15,645 nucleotides of DNA from Caryophanon sp036309765 (GCA_036309765.1 JAXJTE010000227.1:1-15645); one strand, 5' to 3'. Counted from the stretch's first letter, positions 7,704 to 14,251 are shown. The notes: a model not told the origin generated them from the sequence alone. Numbers and translations are program-made.

Positions 7704-8474
7704 ATGAACATTTTTGTATTAGTAAAACGTACATTTGACACAGAGGAAAAAATCGTTGTAAACGGTGGGAAAATCGACGAGGGCGGTGCTGAATTCATCA
7801 TCAACCCGTACGATGAATACGCAATTGAAGAAGCAATCCAAGTGCGCGATGCACAAGGTGGTACTGTAACAGTCGTGACAATTGGTGACGAGGAAGCAGA
7901 AAAACAATTACGTACTGCATTAGCAATGGGTGCAGATCAAGCTGTATTAATTAACTCTGAAGATTTAGATGATTTAGACCAATTCGGTGCTGCACACATT
8001 ATTGCAGAGTACCTTAAAGATAAAGAAGTAGATTTAATTTTAGCAGGTAACGTAGCAATCGACGGCGGTTCAGGTCAAGTTGGTCCACGCGTTGCGGATT
8101 TACTTGGCATTAACTACGTAACAACAATTACAAACCTAGACATTAACGGCTCAGATGTAACAATCGTGCGTGACGTTGAAGGGGATTCAGAAACATTAAC
8201 GACATCTTTACCATTATTAGTAACAGCTCAACAAGGTTTAAACGAGCCACGTTACCCATCTTTACCAGGCATTATGAAGGCGAAGAAAAAGCCTTTAGAA
8301 GAGCTTGAGTTAGATGATTTAGACATTGATGAAGATGATGTGGAAGTAAAAGTAGAAACAGTTGAAATCTACTTACCACCACAAAAAGAAGCAGGTCGCG
8401 TATTACAAGGTGATTTAGCAGACCAAGTAAAAGAGCTTGTAAACTTATTACACTCAGAAGCAAAAGTAGTTTAA
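7704..8474 (+). CDS. etfB: Electron transfer flavoprotein beta subunit
   Basis: 256 residues, the normal length for EtfB, which binds AMP and partners EtfA to move electrons from acyl-CoA dehydrogenases to the membrane quinone pool. Family features: N-terminal MNIFVLVKRTFDTEEK, INPYDEYAIEEAI, the GDEEAEKQLRTALAMGAD stretch and the nucleotide-binding segment LAGNVAIDGGSGQVGPRVA. The C-terminal arm is very acidic (ELDDLDIDEDDVEVKVE). AGGGGGT lies 10 nt before the ATG. Codon use shifts here to strongly biased TTA/GTA/ACA/CGT codons compared with polX, mutS2 and uvrC, suggesting high expression. A 77-bp gap without a recognisable promoter leads to etfA. Confidence 0.96.
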   Translation: MNIFVLVKRTFDTEEKIVVNGGKIDEGGAEFIINPYDEYAIEEAIQVRDAQGGTVTVVTIGDEEAEKQLRTALAMGADQAVLINSEDLDDLDQFGAAHIIAEYLKDKEVDLILAGNVAIDGGSGQVGPRVADLLGINYVTTITNLDINGSDVTIVRDVEGDSETLTTSLPLLVTAQQGLNEPRYPSLPGIMKAKKKPLEELELDDLDIDEDDVEVKVETVEIYLPPQKEAGRVLQGDLADQVKELVNLLHSEAKVV

Positions 8475-8551
8475 GCCTGTCATCCGTCTCTTGTGGCGGT
8501 CAACATTTCATTGAATCCATTTAAACGTAAGTACGAAAGGGGTAAATTTGC

Positions 8552-9520
8552 ATGTCAAAAGTGTTAGTGCTAGGAGAAGCTCGTGAAGGGGCTTTACGTA
8601 ACGTATCATTCGAAGCAATTGCAGCAGGTAAGAAATTAGGGGATGAAGTAATCGGTCTATTAGTAGGGGACAAAGTAGCTGATTTAGCAAGCGAGCTAAT
8701 CGCATATGGTGCAGACCGCGTAATCACAGTAGAACACCCGAACTTAGCGCATTACACGTCTGATGGTTATTCTCAAGCTGTATTAGCAGTAGTAGAGCAA
8801 GAATCACCAAGTGCGATTGTATTCGGACATACAGCGGTAGGTAAAGATTTATCACCAAAAGTAGCGAGCCGTTTACAAATCGGTTTAGTTTCAGATGTAA
8901 CAAGTATTGAAGGAGAAGGTGCTGAGGCAGTATTCGTTCGCCCAATTTACTCTGGTAAAGCATTTGAAAAAGTGAAAATCGCAGAAGGTACAGTATTTGT
9001 ATCAATTCGTCCAAACAACATTGATCCATTAGCAAAAGATGCAGGTCGTTCTGGTGACGTATCAAGCGTATCAGTAGACGTTCAAAATTTACGTTCAATT
9101 ATTAAAGAAGTGGTACGTAAATCAACAGACGGCGTTGACTTATCCGAAGCAAAAATCGTTGTTGCTGGTGGACGTGGCGTGAAATCAGAAGAAGGTTTTG
9201 AGCCGTTAAAACAATTAGCTGACCTTTTAGGCGGTGCAGTTGGTGCTTCACGTGGTGCATGTGACGCAGAATACTGTGACTACTCATTACAAATCGGTCA
9301 AACAGGTAAAGTTGTTACACCTGACCTTTACATCGCAGCAGGTATTTCGGGCGCAATCCAGCATTTAGCGGGTATGTCGAACTCGAAAGTGATCGTTGCG
9401 ATCAACAAAGACCCAGAAGCAAACATTTTCAACGTGGCGGACTACGGTATTGTAGGCGACTTATTTGACGTTGTGCCTTTATTAATCGAAGAATTCAAAG
9501 CGTTAAAAGTGAACGCATAA
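8552..9520 (+). CDS. etfA: Electron transfer flavoprotein alpha subunit
   Basis: 322 residues; FAD-carrying subunit of the EtfAB heterodimer that accepts electrons from acyl-CoA dehydrogenase during beta-oxidation. The C-terminal FAD-binding domain is complete: VVAGGRGVKSEEGF, GASRG at 231-235, QIGQTGK at 247-253 and AAGISGAIQH soon after, ending with the family-typical SKVIVAINKDPEANIF and ADYGIVGDLF. The N-terminal domain (VLGEAREGALRNVSFEA) is normal for the family. AAAGGGGT (8536-8543) lies 8 nt upstream of the ATG. It closes the fatty-acid block; a terminator begins 8 nt after the stop codon, so trxA is a separate unit. Confidence 0.97.
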   Translation: MSKVLVLGEAREGALRNVSFEAIAAGKKLGDEVIGLLVGDKVADLASELIAYGADRVITVEHPNLAHYTSDGYSQAVLAVVEQESPSAIVFGHTAVGKDLSPKVASRLQIGLVSDVTSIEGEGAEAVFVRPIYSGKAFEKVKIAEGTVFVSIRPNNIDPLAKDAGRSGDVSSVSVDVQNLRSIIKEVVRKSTDGVDLSEAKIVVAGGRGVKSEEGFEPLKQLADLLGGAVGASRGACDAEYCDYSLQIGQTGKVVTPDLYIAAGISGAIQHLAGMSNSKVIVAINKDPEANIFNVADYGIVGDLFDVVPLLIEEFKALKVNA

Positions 9521-9528
9521 TTTTCTTG

Positions 9529-9563
9529 CCCCATTCGAAGCAGCCGTTTCGAGTGGGGTTTTT
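9529..9563 (+). terminator. Intrinsic terminator of the fad-etf operon
   Basis: CCCCATTCGAA (9529-9539) pairs with TTCGAGTGGGG (9548-9558), 11 bp including one G-U, with an 8-nt loop and five T (9559-9563). Confidence 0.9.
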
Positions 9564-9676
9564 GTTTGTGTGTAGCTTTTTAATGAAAACATGTAATCGC
9601 TGAATTTCGTGAGCAACCTACTATTCATAAACGACAAACCGTGATAAACTTTTAATCGTTACATAAAGTGGTAGCG

Positions 9677-9716
9677 AGCATATTGTTCGCCACTGTTAAT
9701 TTGTGCATGCTATACT
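9677..9716 (+). promoter_or_regulatory. Predicted trxA promoter with Spx-type AGCA element
   Basis: Extended -10 TGCTATACT (9708-9716) with no recognisable -35 hexamer. An AGCA tetranucleotide at 9677-9680 falls at -46 to -43 if transcription starts 7 nt after the -10 box. Spx-activated trx promoters of B. subtilis carry AGCA at that position. The rest of the etfA-trxA gap (9564-9676) shows nothing firm. Confidence 0.6.
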
Positions 9717-9758
9717 ACATGCAGAGTTGTTACACATATATAAGGAGGCTATTTCATT

Positions 9759-10073
9759 ATGGCAATCGTAAAAGGTACAGATCAAAACTTCGGACAAGAA
9801 ATTTCACAAGGTACAGTATTAGTAGACTTCTGGGCTGCTTGGTGCGGACCATGTAAAATGATTGCGCCAGTATTAGAAGAATTAGATGCAGAAATCGGTA
9901 ACGACGTAAAAATCGTGAAAGTAGATGTAGACGAAAACCAAGCAACTGCTGGTGAATACGGCATTATGTCAATCCCATCATTATTATTATTCGTTGATGG
10001 CGAATTAAAAGCAAAAACGGCTGGCTTCCAACCGAAAGAAGCATTAATCGAATTCATCGAAAACAATAAATAA
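9759..10073 (+). CDS. trxA: Thioredoxin
   Basis: 104-residue cytoplasmic thioredoxin, the standard length. The active site WCGPCK has redox cysteines C29 and C32; D23 lies in VDFWAAW; the cis-proline loop reads SIPS with P73, where most thioredoxins have SIPT. It reduces protein disulfides and supplies electrons to ribonucleotide reductase and other targets. There is a perfect AAGGAGG (9742-9748) before the ATG and highly biased codons, as expected for an abundant protein. It is monocistronic: its own promoter upstream and two terminators downstream. The upstream AGCA element suggests induction by disulfide stress through Spx; that is inferred from position, not shown. Confidence 0.98.
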   Translation: MAIVKGTDQNFGQEISQGTVLVDFWAAWCGPCKMIAPVLEELDAEIGNDVKIVKVDVDENQATAGEYGIMSIPSLLLFVDGELKAKTAGFQPKEALIEFIENNK

Positions 10074-10080
10074 TACACAA

Positions 10081-10120
10081 AATGCAGAAAGGGCGAACAT
10101 CGTCTTTTCTGCATTTTTTT
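10081..10120 (+). terminator. First terminator after trxA
   Basis: 16-bp stem, with two G-U pairs, between 10081-10096 and 10100-10115, a 3-nt loop and seven T (10114-10120). The stem starts 7 nt after the trxA stop. Confidence 0.93.
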
Positions 10121-10151
10121 GAGTTTCTTCTATTATTAATAGACACAATAG

Positions 10152-10187
10152 AGCGAGGTGTGCATGATGCGCACCTCGCTTTTTTTA
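10152..10187 (+). terminator. Second, tandem terminator upstream of uvrC
   Basis: AGCGAGGTGTGC (10152-10163) pairs with GCGCACCTCGCT (10169-10180), one G-U, 5-nt loop, eight T (10180-10187). No gene lies between it and the first terminator; the 31-bp spacer holds a 15-bp palindrome (10129-10143). Confidence 0.9.
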
Positions 10188-10226
10188 CGTCCGTAGCAAT
10201 TAATGTTTTTCAAAACGGCAATCACG

Positions 10227-10232
10227 TATAAT
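10227..10232 (+). promoter_or_regulatory. Probable -10 element for uvrC
   Basis: Perfect TATAAT 30 bp before the uvrC start and 39 bp after the second trxA terminator. The -35 region (TGTTTT at 17 bp) is poor. Since two terminators isolate uvrC from trxA, a promoter is needed here and this is the best candidate. Confidence 0.55.
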
Positions 10233-10261
10233 GAAGGAAACTGAACACATGAGGTGACAGC

Positions 10262-12052
10262 ATGAATGATTTGTTAAAGGCAAAGCTGGCCATTTTACCA
10301 GAGGAGCCAGGTTGTTATTTAATGAAGGACGAAAAAGGTACAATCATTTATGTCGGCAAGGCGAAAGTGCTCAAAAACCGCGTGCGCTCGTATTTTACCG
10401 GGTCGCATGAAGGGAAAACGCAGCGTCTCGTGAACGAAATTGTCGACTTTGAATATATCGTAACAGGCTCAAACTTAGAGGCGCTTATTTTAGAGCTTAA
10501 TTTAATTAAGCTGCACGACCCGAAGTATAACGTGCTATTGACGGATGATAAAACGTATCCGTACTTAAAAATTACAAATGAGAAGCATCCGCGTCTGCTC
10601 GTCGTACGCAAAGTGAAAAAGGATCACGCGAAATATTTCGGACCGTACCCAAATGGCTATGCAGCAGCGGAGACGAAAAAGCTGCTTGACCGCATGTTTC
10701 CACTGCGTAAATGTACGACGATGCCTGCGCAAGTGTGCTTGTATTATCATATTGGGCAATGTCTCGCGCCGTGTGTGCAAACAGTTGAGAAGGCACAGTA
10801 CGATGAGCTCGTTGGCAAAATGACAAAGTTTTTAAATGGTGGGCATGAGGATATTAAGGCAGAGCTGTCTGCGAAAATGTTTGCGGCGGCGGAGAAGCTT
10901 GAGTTTGAGCGAGCGAAGGAGCTACGTGACCAAATTGCGCATATCGATACGATTATGGAAAAGCAAAAAATTACGTCCGGTGATACGACAAATCGTGACG
11001 TGTTTGGCTACGCAGTTGAAAAGGGCTGGATGTGTGTGCAAGTGTTTTTCGTGCGTCAAGGAAAAGTCATTGAACGTGACGTGTCGATTTTCCCGTTGCA
11101 TCAAGATATCGAGGAGGAGTTGCTTACATTTATCGGGCGCTTTTATGAAAAGCCAGAGCATTTAAAGCCAAAAGAGGTGCTTGTGCCAGCTGTTGTCGAT
11201 GCGGCAATTTTACAGCAGTTACTTGAGGTGAAAGTTTTACAGCCAAAGCGCGGGCATAAGAAGGAACTCGTGGACATGGCGACGAAAAATGCGGACGTGG
11301 CGGTGCGTGAGAAGTTTCAGTTAATCGAACGGCAGGAGGAGCGGACATTCGGGGCGTGTGAAGAAATTGGGCAGGCGCTCGGCATTGCGACACCGCTGCG
11401 TATTGAGGCGTTTGACAACTCACACATGCACGGAGCGGACGGTGTTTCGGCGATGGTGACGTTTATTGATGGTAAGCCTGCACGGAAGCTGTATCGTAAA
11501 TATAAGCATCAGCACGTAGCGGCACATGATGATTACGGCGCGATGGCAGAAGTCATTCGTCGTCGCTATCGCCGCGTGCTGCGTGACAACTTGCCATTGC
11601 CGGATTTAATTATTATTGATGGTGGCAAAGGGCAAATGAGCGTTGCGCGTGATGTGCTAGAGCATGAGCTTGGGTTATCGATTCCGATTGCGGGTTTAGC
11701 GAAGGACGATAAACATAAAACGGCGCAGCTATTGTTCGGTGATCCGGCTGAAGTTGTGGAGATGAAGCGTACGAGTGATGGGTTTTATTTATTGCAGCGC
11801 GTACAAGATGAGGTACACCGTTTTGCGATTACGTTTTTACGCCAAACGCATCAAAAGGGCGCTATACAATCGGTGCTTGATGACATTCCAGGCGTTGGGC
11901 CAAAGCGTAAGCAGCAGTTATTAAAAGCATTTGGTTCGGTTAAAAAAATTAAGGTGGCGACAGAGCTTGAGTTGGTGGAAGCTGACGTGCCCGCGAAAGT
12001 GGCGGAGCAAATTGTGCAATATTTCGCGCGTGACATTGAAGCAGAGCAGTAA
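10262..12052 (+). CDS. uvrC: Excinuclease ABC subunit C
   Basis: 596 residues, a usual UvrC length. Dual-incision nuclease of nucleotide excision repair, recruited by UvrB at lesions. Domains in order: N-terminal GIY-YIG nuclease (GCYLMKDEKG, then IIYVGKAKVLKNRVRSYF, about 17-44) for the 3' cut; a cysteine cluster C151, C159, C167, C171 (C-x7-C-x7-C-x3-C), the type shown to hold an Fe-S cluster in E. coli UvrC; the UVR motif EKLEFERAKELRDQI near 208-223; the RNase H-like nuclease for the 5' cut with D385 (FDNSH), D423/D424 (HDDYGAM), D453 (IDGGKGQ) and H519 (DEVHRFA); and C-terminal helix-hairpin-helix (DDIPGVGPKRKQQLLKAFG). All catalytic residues are present. GAGGTGA lies 5 nt before the ATG. 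Its 3' end contains the -35 box of the lysC promoter. Confidence 0.98.
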   Translation: MNDLLKAKLAILPEEPGCYLMKDEKGTIIYVGKAKVLKNRVRSYFTGSHEGKTQRLVNEIVDFEYIVTGSNLEALILELNLIKLHDPKYNVLLTDDKTYPYLKITNEKHPRLLVVRKVKKDHAKYFGPYPNGYAAAETKKLLDRMFPLRKCTTMPAQVCLYYHIGQCLAPCVQTVEKAQYDELVGKMTKFLNGGHEDIKAELSAKMFAAAEKLEFERAKELRDQIAHIDTIMEKQKITSGDTTNRDVFGYAVEKGWMCVQVFFVRQGKVIERDVSIFPLHQDIEEELLTFIGRFYEKPEHLKPKEVLVPAVVDAAILQQLLEVKVLQPKRGHKKELVDMATKNADVAVREKFQLIERQEERTFGACEEIGQALGIATPLRIEAFDNSHMHGADGVSAMVTFIDGKPARKLYRKYKHQHVAAHDDYGAMAEVIRRRYRRVLRDNLPLPDLIIIDGGKGQMSVARDVLEHELGLSIPIAGLAKDDKHKTAQLLFGDPAEVVEMKRTSDGFYLLQRVQDEVHRFAITFLRQTHQKGAIQSVLDDIPGVGPKRKQQLLKAFGSVKKIKVATELELVEADVPAKVAEQIVQYFARDIEAEQ

Positions 12053-12064
12053 GTGTGCTATAGT
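12036..12064 (+). promoter_or_regulatory. Promoter of the lysC riboswitch transcript
   Basis: TTGAAG (12036-12041, inside the uvrC coding end), 17-bp spacer, TATAGT (12059-12064) preceded by the extended-10 TG at 12056-12057. The expected start near 12071 is 16 nt before the riboswitch P1 stem, which fits well. Confidence 0.75.
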
Positions 12065-12084
12065 TTGAGTACATCTACTATATA

Positions 12085-12266
12085 CAGTGATGATAGAGGT
12101 GCAAAGGTTAACAGTACAGTATGGCAAGAGGTGAACAACCTCGCTCGTAGCTTGCTCGAAAGGAACATTTGCCGAAGTGATGCGTAGTTTGTTCCTGCGT
12201 GTTGCTGGTTGTGCATTTAAGAGATGTACGACTGTCAGAAGTATTTTCTGGAGAGCTATCTCACAT
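12085..12266 (+). ncRNA. Lysine riboswitch (L box)
   Basis: Conserved L-box signatures appear in order: GATAGAGGTGC (12092-12102), GCCGAAG (12171-12177), GCTGG (12204-12208) with TGTGCATTT following, GACTGTCAGAAG (12230-12241), and GGAGAGCTATCTCAC closing P1. P1 pairs GTGA/GATAG (12087-12096) with CTATCTCAC (12256-12264). An apparent antiterminator pairs GCTATCTC (12255-12262) with GAGACAGC (12296-12303), 7 of 8 positions, which excludes both P1 and the terminator. Lysine binding should therefore stabilise P1 and cause termination upstream of lysC. Family identification is from recall of the L-box consensus. Confidence 0.95.
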
Positions 12267-12292
12267 GCACGATTTTTACAGTCGTCATGTAC

Positions 12293-12328
12293 AAAGAGAC
12301 AGCAAAGGAATTTGCTGTCTCTTTTTTT
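12293..12328 (+). terminator. Riboswitch-controlled terminator before lysC
   Basis: 14-bp perfect stem AAAGAGACAGCAAA (12293-12306) and TTTGCTGTCTCTTT (12311-12324), GGAA loop, seven T (12322-12328). It lies 27 nt after the L-box and 41 nt before the lysC ATG, so it is the expression platform. Confidence 0.94.
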
Positions 12329-12333
12329 GATAG

Positions 12334-12359
12334 TCTTTTCTGACAATAGACAGAAAGGA
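12334..12359 (+). promoter_or_regulatory. Hairpin covering the lysC ribosome binding site
   Basis: TCTTTTCTG (12334-12342) can pair with CAGAAAGGA (12351-12359), 9 bp with one G-U and an 8-nt loop. The 3' arm includes the AAAGGA part of the lysC ribosome binding site (12354-12364), so it could lower translation in read-through transcripts. Confidence 0.4.
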
Positions 12360-12368
12360 AGTGGAATC

Positions 12369-13592
12369 ATGACAACAATCGTTATGAAGTTTGGTGGTTC
12401 GACGTTAACGACACCGAGCGAATTAAAGCAAGTTGTGGAACATATTCAGCAAATGAAACAGCAAGGGCATCGTTTAGTCATCGTGCCGTCGTCAATTAAG
12501 TCGATGCGCGATGATATTTTACAGGCAGCAACGAGCATTACAAACACACCAGCAAAGCGAGAGCTCGACGTGATTTATGCGTCTGCTACGTCGATTTCGA
12601 GTGCGCTTATGTCGATTGCGTTGCAGCAAGCAGGTATCGATGCCATTCAATTAACAGGTTGGCAAGCAGGGATTGAAACGGATTCGGCACATCGTCTGGC
12701 GCGTATTTCGAACGTGTCACCACAAAAGGTCGAGCAGCATTTAGACGCAGGGAAAGTTGTTGTCGTTGCAGGATATCAAGGTATCGATGAACACGGCGAC
12801 ATTACGACGCTCGGTGATGGCGGAACGGAAACAGTTGCTATTGCACTCGCTGTGGCGTTAAAAGCTGCGCGTGTGGAATTGTATTCGCAAGTGGACGGTG
12901 TATATTCAGCGGACCCGCTCATCGTACCATCGGCGAAAAAGCTAGATGAGTTATCGTATGATGCGATGCTTGAGCTTGCCCAACTCGGTGCGCGTATTAT
13001 TCATCCGCGTGCAGTCGAGCTTGCAAAATTATATAAAATGCCAATTATCGTGCGCTCATTACAGGAGGGCTCAACAGGTACGTTACTGAAGGAGGAAAAA
13101 AACGTGGAACAAGCATTATTAGTACAAGGCATTGCCTATGAATCAGATGTCATTCGTTTAACAGTTGGATATGAGGAAAGTTCGTATACGTCACTTGCGA
13201 CCATTTTTTCCGTATTGGCGGAGCATCAAATTAATGTCGATTTAATTGTGCAGTCTGTACTTAGCGGCATGGACCCGACCGTTTCATTCTCCATTGCGAA
13301 AGAGCAGTTTGCAGAATGTTTAGAAGTGCTTGAGCATAGTAAAGCATCACTTGGCTTTACGTTTGCGGATTTTGAAGTGGGATTAGCGAAAATTTCAGTA
13401 GCGGGCTCTGGCATGATGTTAAACCCAGGTGTAGCGGCGCGTATTTTTGACCGTCTGCGCAAAGAGGAAATCGAAGTGAAGATGGTATCGACATCTGAAA
13501 TTAAAGTGTCGGTCATCGTGCCACAAGACGACATGGTGCGTGCGGCAAATGCACTGCATGAGGAGTTTAACTTAACGACGTTACCTGCATAA
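12369..13592 (+). CDS. lysC: Aspartokinase II-type protein with divergent active site
   Basis: 407 residues, against about 408 for B. subtilis LysC. Aspartokinase phosphorylates aspartate, the first step to lysine, diaminopimelate, threonine and methionine. The fold and C-terminal ACT domains are well conserved (GSGMMLNPGVAARIF, MVSTSEIKVSVIV), as are TGWQAGI (96-102), YDAMLELAQLGA and HPRAVE. Kinase signatures are altered compared with the family: KFGGTSV is KFGGSTL (7-13), VSAM is VPSS (39-42), ATGEQ is ASATS (71-75), HGNARI is HRLARI (108-113), LGRGGSDTT is LGDGGTETV (148-156), TDV is SQV and DPR is DPL (182-184). The frame is clean, so it is not decaying as a pseudogene. Start: ATG 12369 with AAAGGAAGTGG; the longer frame from 12177 lies inside the riboswitch. 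A functional enzyme with a shifted active site or a regulatory pseudokinase are both possible. Confidence 0.85.
   Translation: MTTIVMKFGGSTLTTPSELKQVVEHIQQMKQQGHRLVIVPSSIKSMRDDILQAATSITNTPAKRELDVIYASATSISSALMSIALQQAGIDAIQLTGWQAGIETDSAHRLARISNVSPQKVEQHLDAGKVVVVAGYQGIDEHGDITTLGDGGTETVAIALAVALKAARVELYSQVDGVYSADPLIVPSAKKLDELSYDAMLELAQLGARIIHPRAVELAKLYKMPIIVRSLQEGSTGTLLKEEKNVEQALLVQGIAYESDVIRLTVGYEESSYTSLATIFSVLAEHQINVDLIVQSVLSGMDPTVSFSIAKEQFAECLEVLEHSKASLGFTFADFEVGLAKISVAGSGMMLNPGVAARIFDRLRKEEIEVKMVSTSEIKVSVIVPQDDMVRAANALHEEFNLTTLPA
13104..13592 (+). CDS. lysC: Aspartokinase beta subunit from an internal in-frame start
   Basis: A perfect AAGGAGG (13089-13095) lies 8 nt before an in-frame GTG (13104) at codon 246 of lysC. 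Translation from there gives 162 residues made of the two ACT domains only. B. subtilis aspartokinase II is known to be made this way, with a beta subunit of about 160 residues identical to the C-terminus of alpha, encoded in phase within the same gene. The position, length and signal agree, so an alpha2-beta2-type assembly with a lysine-binding regulatory chain is likely. Whether both starts are used here cannot be seen from sequence. Confidence 0.8.
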   Translation: MEQALLVQGIAYESDVIRLTVGYEESSYTSLATIFSVLAEHQINVDLIVQSVLSGMDPTVSFSIAKEQFAECLEVLEHSKASLGFTFADFEVGLAKISVAGSGMMLNPGVAARIFDRLRKEEIEVKMVSTSEIKVSVIVPQDDMVRAANALHEEFNLTTLPA

Positions 13593-13635
13593 AAAAAGGA
13601 AGATGACGTGGACTAAGCGTCATCTTCCTTTTTTT
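13591..13635. terminator. Bidirectional terminator between lysC and yslB
   Basis: 18-bp perfect stem: 13591-13608 (seven A then GGAAGATGACG) with 13618-13635 (CGTCATCTTCC then seven T), 9-nt loop. A/T runs on both sides make it work for lysC (+) and yslB (-). Each arm overlaps the stop codon of its gene by two bases. Confidence 0.95.
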
Positions 13636-14062
13636 ATGGCTGTTTTGTTGCGACAGGTTCTTTGAAATCTGTACGCAGTGTGAGCAGCACGACTTGATCT
13701 TTTTCATCGACCTCGCAGTAGCACTCCGTTAAGAAACCGCATAGCTGCTCGTATTGCTCAGCTAGGAAGCCCGCCTCTAATCGGAAGCAGCGCGTGCCAA
13801 TCTTTAATAGCTCGGCATTGCCTGAAATTTTGTACAGGCGTTCATCCTTCTTCTCGCGCTCAAGCGTTAATAAGCCCCAGCCTGCTTTAATGAAGAAATC
13901 AGCGAGCGCAAATTCATCCGCTAATACGTACTTACGCGCTAAGTCTTTGCCTGCCCAATATAAAATATCCTCTTCGTGTTTTCCAAGAATGGCACGTAAT
14001 ACGTCCTCGCGTAAAATGTCATAGCCGAAACTTGAAATGGTTTTCGTCTGTTCAGTTTGCAT
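13634..14062 (-). CDS. yslB: YslB-like DUF2507 protein
   Basis: 142-residue soluble protein resembling B. subtilis YslB (about 148 residues), which sits at the same place between lysC and sdhC. Shared landmarks: ILYWAGKDLARKY near residues 33-45, FFIKAGWGLLTLEREKKD, FRLEAGFLAEQYE and a closing hydrophobic strand VVLLTLRTDFKEPV. DUF2507 is related to the V4R small-molecule-binding fold by family knowledge; its function is unknown and no catalytic residues can be named. The start ATG at 14062-14060 has AAGGAG (14074-14069 on the plus scale) 6 nt upstream. It converges on lysC through a shared terminator and diverges from sdhC. A structured region with a U-tract lies in front of it. Confidence 0.85.
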   Translation of the reverse strand: MQTEQTKTISSFGYDILREDVLRAILGKHEEDILYWAGKDLARKYVLADEFALADFFIKAGWGLLTLEREKKDERLYKISGNAELLKIGTRCFRLEAGFLAEQYEQLCGFLTECYCEVDEKDQVVLLTLRTDFKEPVATKQP

Positions 14063-14124
14063 TGTTTGCTCCTTCTCCCGTCATTTTTTGTATTGAAAAT
14101 TCTTATAAAAATCAGTTTAAAAAG

Positions 14125-14232
14125 AAAAAAACTCTCGATGTAGTAAAAAGTGGTCGTGAAGTAGTTTTTACGTGCTGTATTCACATTGTAGTAATTCTAA
14201 AAGCGACCTTGACGCACCTACACGTTGAGAGT
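14125..14232 (-). ncRNA. Candidate structured leader or small RNA upstream of yslB
   Basis: Read on the minus strand, nested complementary segments occur in the right order: ACTCTC (14232-14227) with GAGAGT (14136-14131); TGTAG (14222-14218) with CTACA (14143-14139); GGTCG (14208-14204) with CGACC (14156-14152); GTGAA (14184-14180) with TTCAC (14160-14156), the last two sharing one base. Seven T (14131-14125) follow the outermost stem. A predicted minus-strand promoter starts about 13 nt upstream. A competing 7-bp hairpin, GTAAAAA (14171-14165) with TTTTTAC (14149-14143), is also possible. It matches no riboswitch or sRNA family I recognise. Confidence 0.4.
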
Positions 14233-14237
14233 ACAAT
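14209..14237 (+). promoter_or_regulatory. Predicted sigma-A promoter of sdhCA
   Basis: TTGACG (14209-14214), 17-bp spacer, TACAAT (14232-14237). The expected start near 14244 gives a leader of about 115 nt before sdhC, which contains a cre site. It overlaps an oppositely directed promoter. Confidence 0.75.
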
Positions 14238-14251
14238 AAACATGTCATAAT

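Noticed and set aside
12177..12368. Upstream extension of lysC giving a 471-residue frame
   Set aside because: The extra 64 codons run through the lysine riboswitch and its terminator, while a well-placed Shine-Dalgarno and the family N-terminus support ATG 12369.
14032..14250. 72-residue plus-strand frame across the yslB 5' end and the yslB-sdhC gap
   Set aside because: It starts inside yslB on the opposite strand, has no ribosome binding site and is explained by the AT-rich structured region.
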